A stretch of 64,000 bases of DNA from Pasteurellaceae bacterium Macca (lineage in GTDB: Bacteria; Pseudomonadota; Gammaproteobacteria; Enterobacterales; Pasteurellaceae), in NCBI GenBank assembly GCA_023101485.1, contig LVZB01000001.1, positions 1,544,001 through 1,608,000 of the forward strand, written 5' to 3'. The translations under genes and the position numbers were made by a program. Under the pieces are notes generated by a model that saw only the letters and a list, made by a program, of their open reading frames with translations, was not told the origin of the DNA and did no database searches. Below, one piece after another: positions 17,544 through 27,325 of the stretch; position 1 is the stretch's first letter, and the number at the start of each line of letters is the position of its first letter.

Positions 17544-18923
17544 TTAGTCACAGGGGACGATTTTAATCGCCAAGCCACCGGTTGAGGTTTCGCGGTATTT
17601 GGCATTCATATCTTTACCAGTTTCGTACATCGTTTCGATTACCTTGTCGAGGGTCACACGAGGAGAGGTGGTTCGGCGCAGTGCCATTCGGCTAGCGTTA
17701 ATCGCTTTGACAGAAGCGATGGCGTTACGCTCAATACAAGGCACTTGCACTTGTCCGCCCACAGGATCACAGGTTAAGCCAAGGTTATGCTCCATGGCAA
17801 TTTCCGCTGCCATACAGACTTGTTCCGGCGTTCCGCCCATAATTTCGGTCAAGCCAGCCGCTGCCATGGAACAAGCCACGCCGACTTCTCCTTGACAGCC
17901 CACTTCCGCCCCTGAAATGGAGGCATTCATTTTATAGAGCGAGCCAATTACGCTAGTGGCAAGGAGATAACGCTCCACGGTTTCTTGATTGAGTTCGCCG
18001 ATAAATTCACCGTAGTATGCCAACACCGCAGGCACAATACCGCAAGCACCGTTGGTTGGTGCAGTGACCACACGCCCCCCCGCGGCATTTTCTTCATTCA
18101 CGGCAAGGGCGAACATATTGACCCAATCGATCACTTGCATTGGATCGTTATTTAATTTATTGGTGGCAACGAGGGTTCTCCGTAAAGAAGATGCACGTCG
18201 TGACACTTTCAATGGCCCGGGGAGTAAGCCTTCGGTATTTAACCCTCGTTGGATACAGGCTTCCATGGTTTGCCAAATTTTGGCGAGGTAGGCTTCAATC
18301 TCTTCTCTTGGGCGGAGAGCCAATTCGTTACGCCATACCATACTTGAAATTGGTAAGCCGTTATCTCGGCAGTGTTTGAGAATGTCTTCCGCATGGCGGT
18401 AAGGGAATGGCACGGTAATCGGGTTCTCTTCCGGCTGACCAAAATGTTCATCATCCACAATAAAGCCCCCACCAATGGAGTAGTAGGTTTTCTCCAACAG
18501 TAAGGTATCTCCCTCAAAAGCTTTCAAAACTAAACCATTTTCGTGGCGGGGGAGAAAATCGTAGTGAAACGGCATATCCTGATAAAAATCAAAAGTGATC
18601 GTTTTACGTTGTGTCGGGTTAGCTTCAGCAAGGGTAAGCTGTTGATCTTGTTTGAGTTTTTCGATAATGCCGTCAATGCGATCAATCTCCACATTATCGG
18701 GTAAATAGCCCATTAAGCCCATAATCACGGCAATATCCGTGCTATGCCCACGTCCTGTGAGGGCTAATGAACCATAAACGTCCGCTAACAAGCGGTCTGT
18801 TTTTGCTAACAATTTGCGTTTAATTAGTTCATCAATAAACTCTTTGCCCATTTTCATTGGCCCAACGGTATGCGAACTCGATGGCCCAATCCCCACTTTA
18901 AACATATCAAATACACTAATCAT
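17544..18923 (-). CDS. sdaA: L-serine ammonia-lyase (iron-sulfur, single chain)
   Basis: Deaminates L-serine to pyruvate with a [4Fe-4S] cluster. The start at 18923 gives MISVFDMFKVGIGPSSSHTV, the standard N-terminus with the SSSHT motif. The catalytic domain carries APTNGACGIVPAVL, EVGCQGEVGVACSMAA and GLTCDPVGGQVQVPCIERNA, which supply the cluster cysteines. Length 459 fits the family. It follows the serine transporter gene on the same strand, with a terminator hairpin in the 80-bp gap. Confidence 0.95.
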   Translation of the reverse strand: MISVFDMFKVGIGPSSSHTVGPMKMGKEFIDELIKRKLLAKTDRLLADVYGSLALTGRGHSTDIAVIMGLMGYLPDNVEIDRIDGIIEKLKQDQQLTLAEANPTQRKTITFDFYQDMPFHYDFLPRHENGLVLKAFEGDTLLLEKTYYSIGGGFIVDDEHFGQPEENPITVPFPYRHAEDILKHCRDNGLPISSMVWRNELALRPREEIEAYLAKIWQTMEACIQRGLNTEGLLPGPLKVSRRASSLRRTLVATNKLNNDPMQVIDWVNMFALAVNEENAAGGRVVTAPTNGACGIVPAVLAYYGEFIGELNQETVERYLLATSVIGSLYKMNASISGAEVGCQGEVGVACSMAAAGLTEIMGGTPEQVCMAAEIAMEHNLGLTCDPVGGQVQVPCIERNAIASVKAINASRMALRRTTSPRVTLDKVIETMYETGKDMNAKYRETSTGGLAIKIVPCD

Positions 18924-18936
18924 AATGATAATCCAC

Positions 18937-18975
18937 AAAAAAATACTCAGCTCATAATAACATATAAGCTGAGTA
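18937..18975 (-). terminator. Terminator hairpin between sdaC and sdaA
   Basis: Minus-strand stem TACTCAGCT/AGCTGAGTA (18967-18975 with 18944-18952) directly followed by seven T residues (18937-18943), about 14 bases before the sdaA start codon. The position suggests termination after sdaC with partial readthrough into sdaA. Confidence 0.75.
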
Positions 18976-19003
18976 AACAAGATAACTTCACAACCTATCG
19001 GTA

Positions 19004-20245
19004 TTAGAAGAATAAGCTATAAACAAGTTGTGAAATCGCTACAAGACCAACAATTACCACAAAAGCGTTACTAAAAACGTGTTTTCTAAATCGAGCGAGA
19101 GCTGGGATTTTGTAAACAGCATAGACAGGCATAATGCACAGAATCATGGCAATAATTGGACCGCCTAAACTTTCAATAAAGCCAAGAATACTTGGATTTA
19201 AAATTGCAACGATCCAAAGAATGAGTAAGAAGATAGCCGCAGAGATTTTTTGGAATTTTTTCGGCTCAATCGGTTTATCACGCATTTGGTTGATTAACCC
19301 TTCTAAACCTTCACGCGCACCGAGATAGTGACCAAAGAAAGAGCTACCAATGGCGAGGAAAGCCACTGCAGGACCAAAGTAGGAGATAATTGGGTTATCG
19401 AACTTGTTAGCAAGGTAAGAAAGCACGGGAATATTCTGCATTTTCGCTTCTTTCAATTCTGCTGGCGTTAAAGTAAGAACGCAGCTTAACACGAAGAACA
19501 TCACGAAAATGACTAACATCGTTGAGCCTTGTAACAGTGATTTGCTCGCCGCTTTTTCTGCTAAAACAGCATTTTTATGGTAGCGTTGTTGTGAAAGGGC
19601 AAAAGAAGAGATAGCCGGTGAGTGGTTGAAAGAGAAAATCAACACCGGAATTGTCACCCATAGCGTCCATAAGAAATCACTGGTGCTTGGCATTTGCATT
19701 TCGGTCAAAATAGCGAGATTCCAATGTGGAATTAAGTAAAGCGATAAGCCAAGTAAAATTGCAATTAACGGGTAAACCAACGCATTGGTAATTTTGAGCA
19801 TGATAATTTCATTTAACAACATGACATAAATCATCGCCATAATGAGAATTAAGGATAATAAATAGCGAGGAGGAGCTGTCATGTTAAGTTGGTGAGTGAT
19901 AAAAGAATCAACAGTATTGGTGATACCTACGCCGTAGATTAATAAAATCGGAAAAATAGCGAAAAAATAGAGTAGGGTAATCAATTTACCCGCACTTTTA
20001 CCAAAATGCTCACCGACGACTTGGGTAATATCGCTCCCTGGAGCTTTAGACGATAACACAAAACGAGCTAAACCACGGTGTGCCCAATAAGTCATTGGTC
20101 CGACAATAATTGCCATCACAATAAGCGGAATCAAACCGCCCATACCCGCATTAATGGGTAAAAAGAGAATGCCCGCACCGACAGCAGTACCAAATAAATT
20201 CACTGCCCACATCAGGGAAAAGCGTTTTGGGGATAAATGTTCCAT
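19004..20245 (-). CDS. sdaC: Serine/proton symporter
   Basis: Inner-membrane serine importer of the hydroxy/aromatic amino acid permease family, 413 residues with about eleven membrane segments. The opening [20 protein letters not shown] holds the conserved glycine-rich first helix. [20 protein letters not shown] in the middle is typical of SdaC/TdcC. With sdaA downstream, imported serine is deaminated to pyruvate for energy. A CRP-like site and a good promoter lie upstream. Confidence 0.92.
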   Translation of the reverse strand: MEHLSPKRFSLMWAVNLFGTAVGAGILFLPINAGMGGLIPLIVMAIIVGPMTYWAHRGLARFVLSSKAPGSDITQVVGEHFGKSAGKLITLLYFFAIFPILLIYGVGITNTVDSFITHQLNMTAPPRYLLSLILIMAMIYVMLLNEIIMLKITNALVYPLIAILLGLSLYLIPHWNLAILTEMQMPSTSDFLWTLWVTIPVLIFSFNHSPAISSFALSQQRYHKNAVLAEKAASKSLLQGSTMLVIFVMFFVLSCVLTLTPAELKEAKMQNIPVLSYLANKFDNPIISYFGPAVAFLAIGSSFFGHYLGAREGLEGLINQMRDKPIEPKKFQKISAAIFLLILWIVAILNPSILGFIESLGGPIIAMILCIMPVYAVYKIPALARFRKHVFSNAFVVIVGLVAISQLVYSLFF

Positions 20246-20316
20246 GTAATTGTTCCTAAAAAGTCAAGATAGAAAGAAAATAACGCCTTGAGCTAAGCCC
20301 GAAAATTTCGGTGGTG

Positions 20317-20344
20317 ATCATAGAACTTTTTATTCAAAGTACAA
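20317..20344 (-). promoter_or_regulatory. sdaC promoter
   Basis: On the minus strand TTGTAC (20339-20344) and TATGAT (20317-20322) are spaced by 16 bp, giving a start near 20310, about 65 bases before the sdaC ATG. Confidence 0.55.
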
Positions 20345-20358
20345 CTAATTTCATCAAA

Positions 20359-20380
20359 AAGTGTGATCCAGTTAACAGGA
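20359..20380 (-). promoter_or_regulatory. CRP-like site upstream of sdaC
   Basis: TGTGA-TCCAGT-TAACA on the plus strand (20362-20377) matches nine of ten core bases of TGTGA-N6-TCACA. Its centre is about 60 bases before the predicted sdaC start, the class I activator position. Catabolite control of serine use is well known in enteric bacteria. Confidence 0.55.
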
Positions 20381-20444
20381 AAAACATTTATTTGCATAAA
20401 ATATGGATAACCTTCTGTTTTATTTAGGTTTTTCCATAAAAAAA

Positions 20445-20467
20445 GCCGATGAAAACATCGGCAATCG
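20445..20467 (-). terminator. Terminator after ytfJ
   Basis: GCCGATG-4-CATCGGC stem followed on the minus strand by seven T residues, just past the ytfJ stop codon. Confidence 0.8.
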
Positions 20468-20488
20468 TTATTCTTGGAAACAAGAGAT

Positions 20489-21049
20489 TTATTGGGCAAT
20501 TAATGTTTTTACTAAATCAATAACTTGTTGAATTTGGTTGGATGTAAGTTTTCCTTCGGCAGTAAATTGCACTTTACCGTTTTTATCTAATACAGTGATA
20601 AAGCTGTCTTTCTCTTTCAGTTGCCACGCTTTGCGTACTTTGCCCTCTTGGTCTAGGATGACTTGAGAGTGGGCGTTTTCAAGTTTGCCTTTCTCCGCAC
20701 TATTTTTGACAAAAATCCCTGTTCCTAGGACAGCATCATCGGCGTTGATGATCGTGGTGGTTTGGTATTTACTACGATCAAAATGGGCATTTTTAATGGC
20801 AGAAATTAACGCTTCGTTTTTTTCTTTAGCACTGCTTCTGCCAGCGATATGTTGTACGACACGCACCTTCCCGCCAAGGCTGGCTGATTTCCAACCTTGA
20901 TAACTAACAGACTTGCCCTTAGCAATAAGCTCACCGTCTGTGGTAACACTTACGCTCGGGAGATTTTGGTTAAGTTGTACATTGTGAGCAAAAGCATTGG
21001 TGGCAAAAAATAGCCCAAAAATGACCGCTTGTAAGGTGAATTTTTTCAT
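20489..21049 (-). CDS. ytfJ: YtfJ-family periplasmic protein
   Basis: A 186-residue protein with a Sec signal (QAVIFGLFFATNAFA) and a thioredoxin-like YtfJ fold: SLGGKVRVVQHIAGRSSAKEKN, YQTTTIINADDAVLGTGIFV and HSQVILDQEGKVRKAWQLKEKDS. Redox cysteines are absent, as usual for the family. Function unknown; E. coli YtfJ is periplasmic. Monocistronic, with its own terminator. Confidence 0.88.
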   Translation of the reverse strand: MKKFTLQAVIFGLFFATNAFAHNVQLNQNLPSVSVTTDGELIAKGKSVSYQGWKSASLGGKVRVVQHIAGRSSAKEKNEALISAIKNAHFDRSKYQTTTIINADDAVLGTGIFVKNSAEKGKLENAHSQVILDQEGKVRKAWQLKEKDSFITVLDKNGKVQFTAEGKLTSNQIQQVIDLVKTLIAQ

Positions 21050-21132
21050 CTTTTTTCCTCTTAAATGATTGAATTTTGCCGATTGGCAACCATATCGGGC
21101 ATTCTAGCAAAAAAAGCCCTCTAACAAAGCGG

Positions 21133-21164
21133 AGCAGTGGTTTTATTTAGCAGTGGTTTTATTT
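21133..21164. repeat. 16-bp perfect tandem duplication
   Basis: AGCAGTGGTTTTATTT occurs twice without gap (21133-21148, 21149-21164) in the ytfJ-yajC divergent spacer, just upstream of the likely yajC promoter (TGCTATGGT near 21190). Confidence 0.8.
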
Positions 21165-21273
21165 TTCCCTCGTGAAATGGTGTTTTTTATGCTATGGTAA
21201 CGCCCGTTTTTCTCGCAATAATTTTGTGAAAAAATTGTTTTTATTATCAATAATTTATGTAAAGGAGTTTGCT

Positions 21274-21567
21274 ATGCAACAAGGTAGCGGCATTGAGATG
21301 ATTCTCATCTTAGCAGTTTTTGGTTTAATTTTTTATTTCATGATCTATCGCCCACAAGCGAAGCGTCAAAAAGAACAGCGTGCGTTACTCGCCGGTTTAG
21401 AAAAAGGTAATGAAGTGCTTACTAGCGGTGGGCTAATTGGTAAAATTACCAAAGTATCCGCAGAAAGCGATAACATTGTTATTGCATTAAATGAAAATAA
21501 CGAAGTGACGATTAAACGTGATTTCGTGGTAGCGGTATTGCCAAAAGGCTCAATCAAATCGCTGTAA
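21274..21567 (+). CDS. yajC: Preprotein translocase subunit YajC
   Basis: A 97-residue accessory subunit of the SecDF-YajC complex. The start at 21274 follows AAAGGAG. One membrane segment (MILILAVFGLIFYFMIY) precedes the conserved RPQAKRQKEQ and the GNEVLTSGGLIGKI strand region. It is followed after 29 bp by secD. The tgt gene often found before yajC is not here. Confidence 0.95.
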   Translation: MQQGSGIEMILILAVFGLIFYFMIYRPQAKRQKEQRALLAGLEKGNEVLTSGGLIGKITKVSAESDNIVIALNENNEVTIKRDFVVAVLPKGSIKSL

Positions 21568-21596
21568 TTTTTTCTCTTCAAAAATAGGGACTTATT

Positions 21597-23441
21597 GTGT
21601 TAAACCGTTTCCCGCTTTGGAAGAACCTAATGGTGATCTTTGTGATCGCCATTGGTGCTTTATATGCCCTTCCAAATCTCTATGGTGAAGACCCCTCCGT
21701 ACAAATTTCAGGTACAAGAGGTCAGCAAGCGTCCGCAGAAACGCTCACCCAAGTTCAATCTGCATTATCTGCTTTACAAATCACCCCAAAGGCGATGAGT
21801 CTGGAAAATGGCTCGATTCTTGTTCGTTTAGAAAATGATGAACAGCAATTACCTGCTAAGGAAAAAATTGCCGAAGTGTTAGGCAATAACTACTCTGTAG
21901 CATTAAACCTTGCCCCTGCAACTCCAAATTGGTTAGTCGGAATTGGGGGAGAGCCGATGAAACGCGGATTAGATCTCCGTGGTGGTGTGCGCTTCTTAAT
22001 GGAAGTGGATATGAATACCGCCTTGTTGAAACAGCAAGATCAACGCCAAGATACTTTACGGAATGAGTTTCGTAAAGAGAAGCTCATTTTCAAATCTATT
22101 CGTAAAGTGGATAACTACGCCCTTGAAGTCGAGTTCAACGATGAGCAGTCTGCAGAAAAAGCGGCAAGAGTGATTCGCCGTAATCATTTATCCCTTGAAG
22201 TATTTGTTGAATCGCCAACGGTGATCCGTGTTTCTCAATCTGACCAAGGCTTAGCTGAATCAAGAGATATTGCTATTGAGCAGAACTTATCTATTTTGCG
22301 TAAGCGTGTAGAGGAGTTAGGTGTTTCTGAGCCAACGATCCAACGCCAAGGAGCAGACCGCATTGTAGTAGAACTCCCCGGGGTACAAGATACTGCCCGT
22401 GCGAAAGAGATTCTTGGTGCAACGGCAACGCTTGAGTTTCGTTTAGTCAATGACTCTGCAAGCTTACAGTCAGCCGCTCGTGGTATTGTGCCAACGGACT
22501 CTGAAATTAAAAATGACCGTGAAGGCAACCCTGTGGTGTTATATCGCAAAGTGGTATTAGGTGGCGAACATATTATCAACGCTGATTCGGGCAAAGATGA
22601 AAAAGGTTTACCACAAGTGAGCATTACCTTAGATAGCGAAGGGGGCGATTTAATGGCGAATGCCACGAAAACCGCCGTTGGCAAACCCATGGCAACGTTA
22701 TACAGTGAGTTTAAAGACTCTGGACGTAAAGACGCTAAGGGAAAAGTGATTCTCGAAAAACATGAAGAAGTCATCAACACGGCTCGAATCAATTCCCGTT
22801 TAGGTAGCCATTTCCAAATCACTGGCATTAATTCGTCTGCCGAAGCACAAAACCTCGCAGTATTGTTACGCTCAGGGGCATTAATTGCACCGATTGTAAT
22901 TGTTGAAGAGCGTACTATTGGGGCTTCTTTAGGGTCAGATAATGTGAAACAAGGGATGGAAGCAGGCGTGCTAGGTTTAGCATTAACTATTCTATTCTGT
23001 TTAGTTTATTACCGTGTATTCGGTATTTTTGCTTCCCTTGCTTTAGTGGTAAATATGATTCTTACCGTGGGTTTAATGTCGGTTATTGGGGCAACTCTCA
23101 CCATGCCAGGGATTGCCGGTATTGTGTTAGCGGTGGGGATGTCAGTGGATGCTAACGTACTGATCTATGAACGTATTAAAGAAGAAATTCGTAACGGGCG
23201 ACCAATACAGCAAGCTATTCACGAAGGTTATAACGGCGCATTTACCAGTATCTTCGACTCAAACCTCACCACTGTGCTTACTTCCCTGATTCTTTATATG
23301 GTGGGGACAGGGCCAGTGAAAGGCTTTGCGGTAACGCTTGCTCTTGGGGTGATTATTTCCATGTTTACCGCGATAACAGGAACACGGATGTTAGTGAACT
23401 GGGTTTACGGTGGTAAACGTGTGAAAAAACTTTGGATTTAA
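21597..23441 (+). CDS. secD: Protein translocase subunit SecD
   Basis: RND-type membrane protein that uses the proton gradient to complete Sec export. The start is GTG at 21597 with AGGGA upstream, giving MLNRFPLWKNLMVIFVI. The family marker GLDLRGGVRFLMEVD is at about residue 123. The large periplasmic P1 domain and a six-helix C-terminal bundle with GMSVDANVLIYERIKEE, the conserved helix 4 region, follow. 614 residues is the normal length. Upstream of secF with 7 to 13 bp between. Confidence 0.96.
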   Translation: MLNRFPLWKNLMVIFVIAIGALYALPNLYGEDPSVQISGTRGQQASAETLTQVQSALSALQITPKAMSLENGSILVRLENDEQQLPAKEKIAEVLGNNYSVALNLAPATPNWLVGIGGEPMKRGLDLRGGVRFLMEVDMNTALLKQQDQRQDTLRNEFRKEKLIFKSIRKVDNYALEVEFNDEQSAEKAARVIRRNHLSLEVFVESPTVIRVSQSDQGLAESRDIAIEQNLSILRKRVEELGVSEPTIQRQGADRIVVELPGVQDTARAKEILGATATLEFRLVNDSASLQSAARGIVPTDSEIKNDREGNPVVLYRKVVLGGEHIINADSGKDEKGLPQVSITLDSEGGDLMANATKTAVGKPMATLYSEFKDSGRKDAKGKVILEKHEEVINTARINSRLGSHFQITGINSSAEAQNLAVLLRSGALIAPIVIVEERTIGASLGSDNVKQGMEAGVLGLALTILFCLVYYRVFGIFASLALVVNMILTVGLMSVIGATLTMPGIAGIVLAVGMSVDANVLIYERIKEEIRNGRPIQQAIHEGYNGAFTSIFDSNLTTVLTSLILYMVGTGPVKGFAVTLALGVIISMFTAITGTRMLVNWVYGGKRVKKLWI

Positions 23442-23454
23442 GAGGTGAATGATC

Positions 23455-24420
23455 ATGACAACTGAAAAAAAAGAGGTAGAAATTAAGCTACCATATCGTC
23501 TCGTTCCCTTTATGAGATACCGCTTTGTTGCTTTTATCTTTACGTTGGTTGTGAGTACTTTCTGTATTTTCACCATTGCAACAAAAGGATTTAACTGGGG
23601 CTTAGATTTTACCGGCGGTACGGTAATTGAAACCCATTTTTCTCAACCAGCTGATCTCGGCAAAGTGCGGAGCACGTTAGAGCAAAATGGATACCCAAGT
23701 GCATTAGTACAAAACTCGGGCAGTCAAAAGAATGTCATCATTCGTTTACCAGCGTCAGCGGGGGATACGAACGTGGGCACACAAATTATGAATGTGATCC
23801 ACCAAAATATTGATGCCAATGCCAATATTCAAAGTATTGAGTTTGTCGGGCCGAATGTCGGGGAAGAGCTAACTCAAGGGGCAATTTATGCCACCTTAGC
23901 CACCTTGGCCATGTTGCTACTCTATGTTGGTTTCCGCTTTGAGTGGCGTTTAGCCGTAGGGGGGATTGTTGCCTTATTCCACGATGTATTAGTGACGATT
24001 GGGATCTTCTCTTTCCTACAAATTGAGATTGATCTGACCTTCGTGGCAGCAATTTTGTCCGTGGTGGGGTATTCCTTAAATGATAGTATCGTGGTGTTTG
24101 ACCGTGTGCGTGAAAATTTCCCAAAAATTCGCCGTGGAACATCGCAAGAAGTAGTTGATATTTCATTAAGCCAAACGCTCTCTCGGACTTTAATGACATC
24201 AATCACCACTCTTTTTGTAGTTCTTGCGCTTTACTGGTTAGGTGGCCCAACATTACATAGCTTTTCCTTAGCTTTATTGATTGGTATTGCCTTTGGGACA
24301 TATTCTTCAATTTATGTTGCGATTGCCCTCGCATTACAATTAGGGTTAAAACGGGAGCATATGGTTCAGCCAGTGATTGAAAAAGAAGGCGCAGATCAAG
24401 CCTCTTTGACGGATTACTAG
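23455..24420 (+). CDS. secF: Protein translocase subunit SecF
   Basis: Partner of SecD, with six membrane segments. The ATG at 23455 is preferred because AGAGGTG lies eight bases ahead; the ATG at 23449 is too close to it. Markers are FNWGLDFTGGTVIE near residue 44 and YSLNDSIVVFDRVREN near 200. It ends the yajC-secD-secF operon at a strong terminator. Confidence 0.95.
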   Translation: MTTEKKEVEIKLPYRLVPFMRYRFVAFIFTLVVSTFCIFTIATKGFNWGLDFTGGTVIETHFSQPADLGKVRSTLEQNGYPSALVQNSGSQKNVIIRLPASAGDTNVGTQIMNVIHQNIDANANIQSIEFVGPNVGEELTQGAIYATLATLAMLLLYVGFRFEWRLAVGGIVALFHDVLVTIGIFSFLQIEIDLTFVAAILSVVGYSLNDSIVVFDRVRENFPKIRRGTSQEVVDISLSQTLSRTLMTSITTLFVVLALYWLGGPTLHSFSLALLIGIAFGTYSSIYVAIALALQLGLKREHMVQPVIEKEGADQASLTDY

Positions 24421-24455
24421 CCCAACAAGCGGTCGAATTTTATTGACTTTTTGCT

Positions 24456-24496
24456 AAAAAATCCCCCAAGGACACGATGTCACTTGGGGGATTTTT
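24456..24496. terminator. Bidirectional terminator between secF and purT
   Basis: Stem ATCCCCCAAG (24461-24470) with CTTGGGGGAT (24483-24492), extended by an inner GACA/TGTC, with five T on the plus side and six T on the minus side. It serves both convergent genes. Confidence 0.85.
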
Positions 24497-24506
24497 ATTG
24501 CCTGAA

Positions 24507-25691
24507 TTATTTCAAGGTAACGGTTAATTTCTCATAAGCTCGACGAACTTTGGCGAGGGCCTCTTCCACGGAAGTATCCCGTGCAAGCACCACACCAACA
24601 CGGCGGTGACCGTTGACTTCCCCTTTACCGAATAGGCGGATGTTGGTTTGAGGTTCGCTTAATACCTCTGCAAGGTGGCTAAATTGAATCGCTTTGGATT
24701 TTCCTTCCACCACAATGGCTTTGGAAGCCGATGGGCTGATAAAACCAATATCTGGAATTGGCAAGCCTAAAATAGCTCGAGCATGGAGGGCGAATTCCGA
24801 TAGCTCTTGGGAAATCAAGGTAACCATCCCCGTATCGTGTGGGCGTGGGGAAACTTCATTGAAGATCACCTCATCGCCACAAATAAACAGTTCTACCCCA
24901 AAAATCCCTCGACCACCAAGAGCAGTGGTCATTTTTTCTGCCACTTCTTGGGCTTTTTTGAGTGCTTCGGCAGACATCGCCTGTGGTTGCCAAGATTCTC
25001 GGTAGTCGCCATCAATTTGAATATGCCCAATCGGTGGCAAGAATGACGTGCCGTGAATGTGGCGTACGGTTAAGAGTGAGATTTCATAATCAAAAGGGAT
25101 AAAACCCTCCACAATCACTCGCCCACCGCCGGCACGTCCACCTTGCTGAGCATAATCCCAAGCTTTTTGAATATCGCTTGCTGTTTTGATTACACTTTGA
25201 CCGTGTCCTGATGAGGACATAATCGGCTTAACCACACAAGGAATACCAATTTCTTCAATGGCTTGGGTAAATTGCTCAATGTTATCGACAAAGCGGTAAG
25301 GGGAGGTTTTTAAACCGAGTTCTTCAGCCGCTAAACGGCGAATACCTTCACGGTTCATCGTGAGTTTGGTAGCTTTGGCGGTGGGGATAATGTGATAGCC
25401 TTCGGCTTCAAGTTCAACGAGGGTGTCGGTGGCGATAGCTTCTACTTCGGGGACAATAAAATCGGGCTTTTCTTGCTCAATCAACGCCCGTAGGGCATCG
25501 CCGTCAAGCATGGAAATGGTATAAGCACGATGTGCGACTTGTTGTGCGGGGGCGTTGTCGTAGCGATCTACGGCGATGACCTCCACCCCTAAGCGTTGTA
25601 GCTCAATGACGACTTCTTTGCCCAGTTCGCCAGAACCAAGCATCATAACTTTGGTGGCATTTGGGGTGAGGGCAGTACCAAGGGTTGTCAT
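24507..25691 (-). CDS. purT: Formate-dependent phosphoribosylglycinamide formyltransferase
   Basis: ATP-grasp enzyme of purine synthesis that formylates GAR with formate and ATP. The start at 25691 follows GGAGGATA and gives [27 protein letters not shown]. Later blocks [40 protein letters not shown] and the C-terminal REVGV-type [10 protein letters not shown] fit PurT. 394 residues. No PurR-like box is seen before it. It follows bolA by 34 bp on the same strand. Confidence 0.95.
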   Translation of the reverse strand: MTTLGTALTPNATKVMMLGSGELGKEVVIELQRLGVEVIAVDRYDNAPAQQVAHRAYTISMLDGDALRALIEQEKPDFIVPEVEAIATDTLVELEAEGYHIIPTAKATKLTMNREGIRRLAAEELGLKTSPYRFVDNIEQFTQAIEEIGIPCVVKPIMSSSGHGQSVIKTASDIQKAWDYAQQGGRAGGGRVIVEGFIPFDYEISLLTVRHIHGTSFLPPIGHIQIDGDYRESWQPQAMSAEALKKAQEVAEKMTTALGGRGIFGVELFICGDEVIFNEVSPRPHDTGMVTLISQELSEFALHARAILGLPIPDIGFISPSASKAIVVEGKSKAIQFSHLAEVLSEPQTNIRLFGKGEVNGHRRVGVVLARDTSVEEALAKVRRAYEKLTVTLK

Positions 25692-25725
25692 AAAATATCC
25701 TCCATAGTGAATAAATGGTAATCGG

Positions 25726-26037
25726 TTATTGGCCGTGTCCAGCACAACGGGTGGATGTTGGAATTTCTTCGCCCCTTGCCTGCCATTCAGCAGGGGTATA
25801 AAGGTGTAGAGCGAGGGCATGAACTCCGTTGGCTAATTCAGTGGCTAAACATTGATAAACAGCACGATGGCGAGCGACGGTTCTCATCGTATCAAACTGT
25901 TCGGCGACCATCGTGACTTTAAAATGGGATTCCGCTCCTTTGCCAGAATGGTGGAGGTGGCTTTCATTTTCGATAAAGAGGGCGAGGGGGGAAAATTGGG
26001 TGTGTAATTTTTCAGAAATCGTTTGTTCAATGTGCAT
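25726..26037 (-). CDS. bolA: BolA-family protein
   Basis: A 103-residue class II KH-like protein that works with monothiol glutaredoxins in iron-sulfur and stress responses. The start at 26037 gives [20 protein letters not shown]. The family core is [25 protein letters not shown] and the conserved [13 protein letters not shown]. Divergent from the yajG-type lipoprotein gene, the same pairing as bolA/yajG in E. coli. Confidence 0.93.
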   Translation of the reverse strand: MHIEQTISEKLHTQFSPLALFIENESHLHHSGKGAESHFKVTMVAEQFDTMRTVARHRAVYQCLATELANGVHALALHLYTPAEWQARGEEIPTSTRCAGHGQ

Positions 26038-26116
26038 TTTTTTCACTCTTATTTGGAATTTTGGGCAGAATAATACTATACTTTGCCACAATTTTATGCC
26101 AAAAAAGGAGTCTTTT

Positions 26117-26704
26117 ATGCAACTCACCAAAAAAATTACCCTATTAAGCGTGGTCTTAGCTACAGCCGTGATGGCTGGGTGTCAAAGCCAATCAAGTACT
26201 TTAACCTTCACTACACCGGTGCCAACATCCAGTTTTAATACTAATAATCAAAGTGCGATTGTCAATGTGACAACCCAAGATATGCGTCCTTCGGCGGAAG
26301 TCGCCAGTTACACCAGTGCGGGGAATGTGGTGCGTTTAACTGCCGTGCCTGATGTGCGCGCCATGTTCCAACAAGCCATGCAACAAAACCTTAATAGTAA
26401 AGGTTTTACGGTAGTTGAAGGGGCGAGTAATGCTAATGTTGTAGTCAATGTGAAGCGTTTTTATGCTGAAGTAGATCAAGGAAATATTCGCCATAAAGTA
26501 AATGCAAATATCAATGTTGAGGTCATTGTGAAAGGGGCTCGTGGTAATTTCAATAAAAACTTTAATACCGCGCGAAGCTATGAGGGTGCATTTGGCGCAG
26601 ATAATGCCGAAATTCAGAAAGTATTAGGGCAAGCCTATCAAGATGTGATTCAAACTATTTATAATGATAATGAAATTGCCCAAGCAATTTTCCAAGTAAA
26701 ATAA
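26117..26704 (+). CDS. yajG: YajG-family lipoprotein
   Basis: A 195-residue lipoprotein: signal LLSVVLATAVMAGC with the lipid Cys at about 22, then a YajG domain (NVTTQDMRPSAEVASYTSAG, SNANVVVNVKRFYAEVDQG). The start at 26117 follows AAAAGGAG. The bolA neighbour supports the family call. Function unknown. Confidence 0.88.
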   Translation: MQLTKKITLLSVVLATAVMAGCQSQSSTLTFTTPVPTSSFNTNNQSAIVNVTTQDMRPSAEVASYTSAGNVVRLTAVPDVRAMFQQAMQQNLNSKGFTVVEGASNANVVVNVKRFYAEVDQGNIRHKVNANINVEVIVKGARGNFNKNFNTARSYEGAFGADNAEIQKVLGQAYQDVIQTIYNDNEIAQAIFQVK

Positions 26705-26720
26705 GAAAGCGTGATAATAG

Positions 26721-26752
26721 CGGCAAGATGTAGGTTAATCTTGCCGTTTTTT
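26721..26752 (+). terminator. Terminator after yajG
   Basis: CGGCAAGAT stem (26721-26729 with 26738-26746) followed by TTTTTT. Confidence 0.85.
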
Positions 26753-26796
26753 ATTCTATTATTGATGATGAAGTAATAATAAAAATACTTAAAGTG

Positions 26797-27249
26797 CTAA
26801 ATCTTATCAATGAGTAAGGAGAGCATTCCCGCAGCAATCAATGGCCCAACAGGAATTCCCTTGAAAAAGGCGACACCGATAATCGTTCCAAGCAACAATC
26901 CCGTAATCAAAATCGGTTGCCCACTCATCAAGGTTAAGCCTTTCCCCCCAAACCACGCCACTAAACCGCCCACCGCAATGGCGAGTAACATTTTGCCATT
27001 CACAAATTGTGAGAGTTCAGGGAGAGGCACTTTGCCCGACACCAAAGGTGCAAGCACCCCTAAGGTTAAAATCGTGATGCCAATTTTTAAACCATACTGC
27101 TCCACATAGGGCAAATAACGGCTTAATAGTGTCTGTTGCATAATCAACAAAATCGCAGCGGCAATAGTAATAGTGCTATTTTGGCTCGCAAGCCCTAGCA
27201 CAATCAAAACCACTAAAACCACTGCCACAAGATTAAATTGTAAATTCAT
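26797..27249 (-). CDS. yeaL: UPF0756 (YeaL/DUF441) membrane protein
   Basis: A 150-residue protein of four to five membrane helices matching the UPF0756 pattern: [20 protein letters not shown] at the start, [22 protein letters not shown] in the middle and [13 protein letters not shown] at the end. No biochemical role is known. It lies downstream of the grpE terminator on the same strand. Confidence 0.88.
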   Translation of the reverse strand: MNLQFNLVAVVLVVLIVLGLASQNSTITIAAAILLIMQQTLLSRYLPYVEQYGLKIGITILTLGVLAPLVSGKVPLPELSQFVNGKMLLAIAVGGLVAWFGGKGLTLMSGQPILITGLLLGTIIGVAFFKGIPVGPLIAAGMLSLLIDKI

Positions 27250-27270
27250 CAGCTATCCAAAAAATGAAAT

Positions 27271-27291
27271 CCCCCTTCTCAACAAAGGGGG
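27271..27291 (-). terminator. Terminator after grpE
   Basis: CCCCCTT/AAGGGGG stem with a seven-base loop, and ATTTCATTTTTT following on the minus strand, 35 bp past the grpE stop. Confidence 0.7.
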
Positions 27292-27325
27292 AAATTAAAA
27301 ATAAACGTTAAAAATCAAGAACTCA

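Noticed and set aside
20293-20499. A 68-codon minus-strand frame between sdaC and ytfJ
   Set aside because: It overlaps the sdaC promoter region, the CRP-like site and the ytfJ terminator, has no ribosome site and no protein-like pattern.
22235-22828. A 197-codon minus-strand frame inside secD
   Set aside because: Long, but antisense to the conserved P1 domain of SecD and without a promoter or ribosome site. It is a by-product of codon use.
25692-25725. PurR operator before purT
   Set aside because: No match to ACGCAAACGTTTGCGT could be found in the 34-bp gap or nearby.
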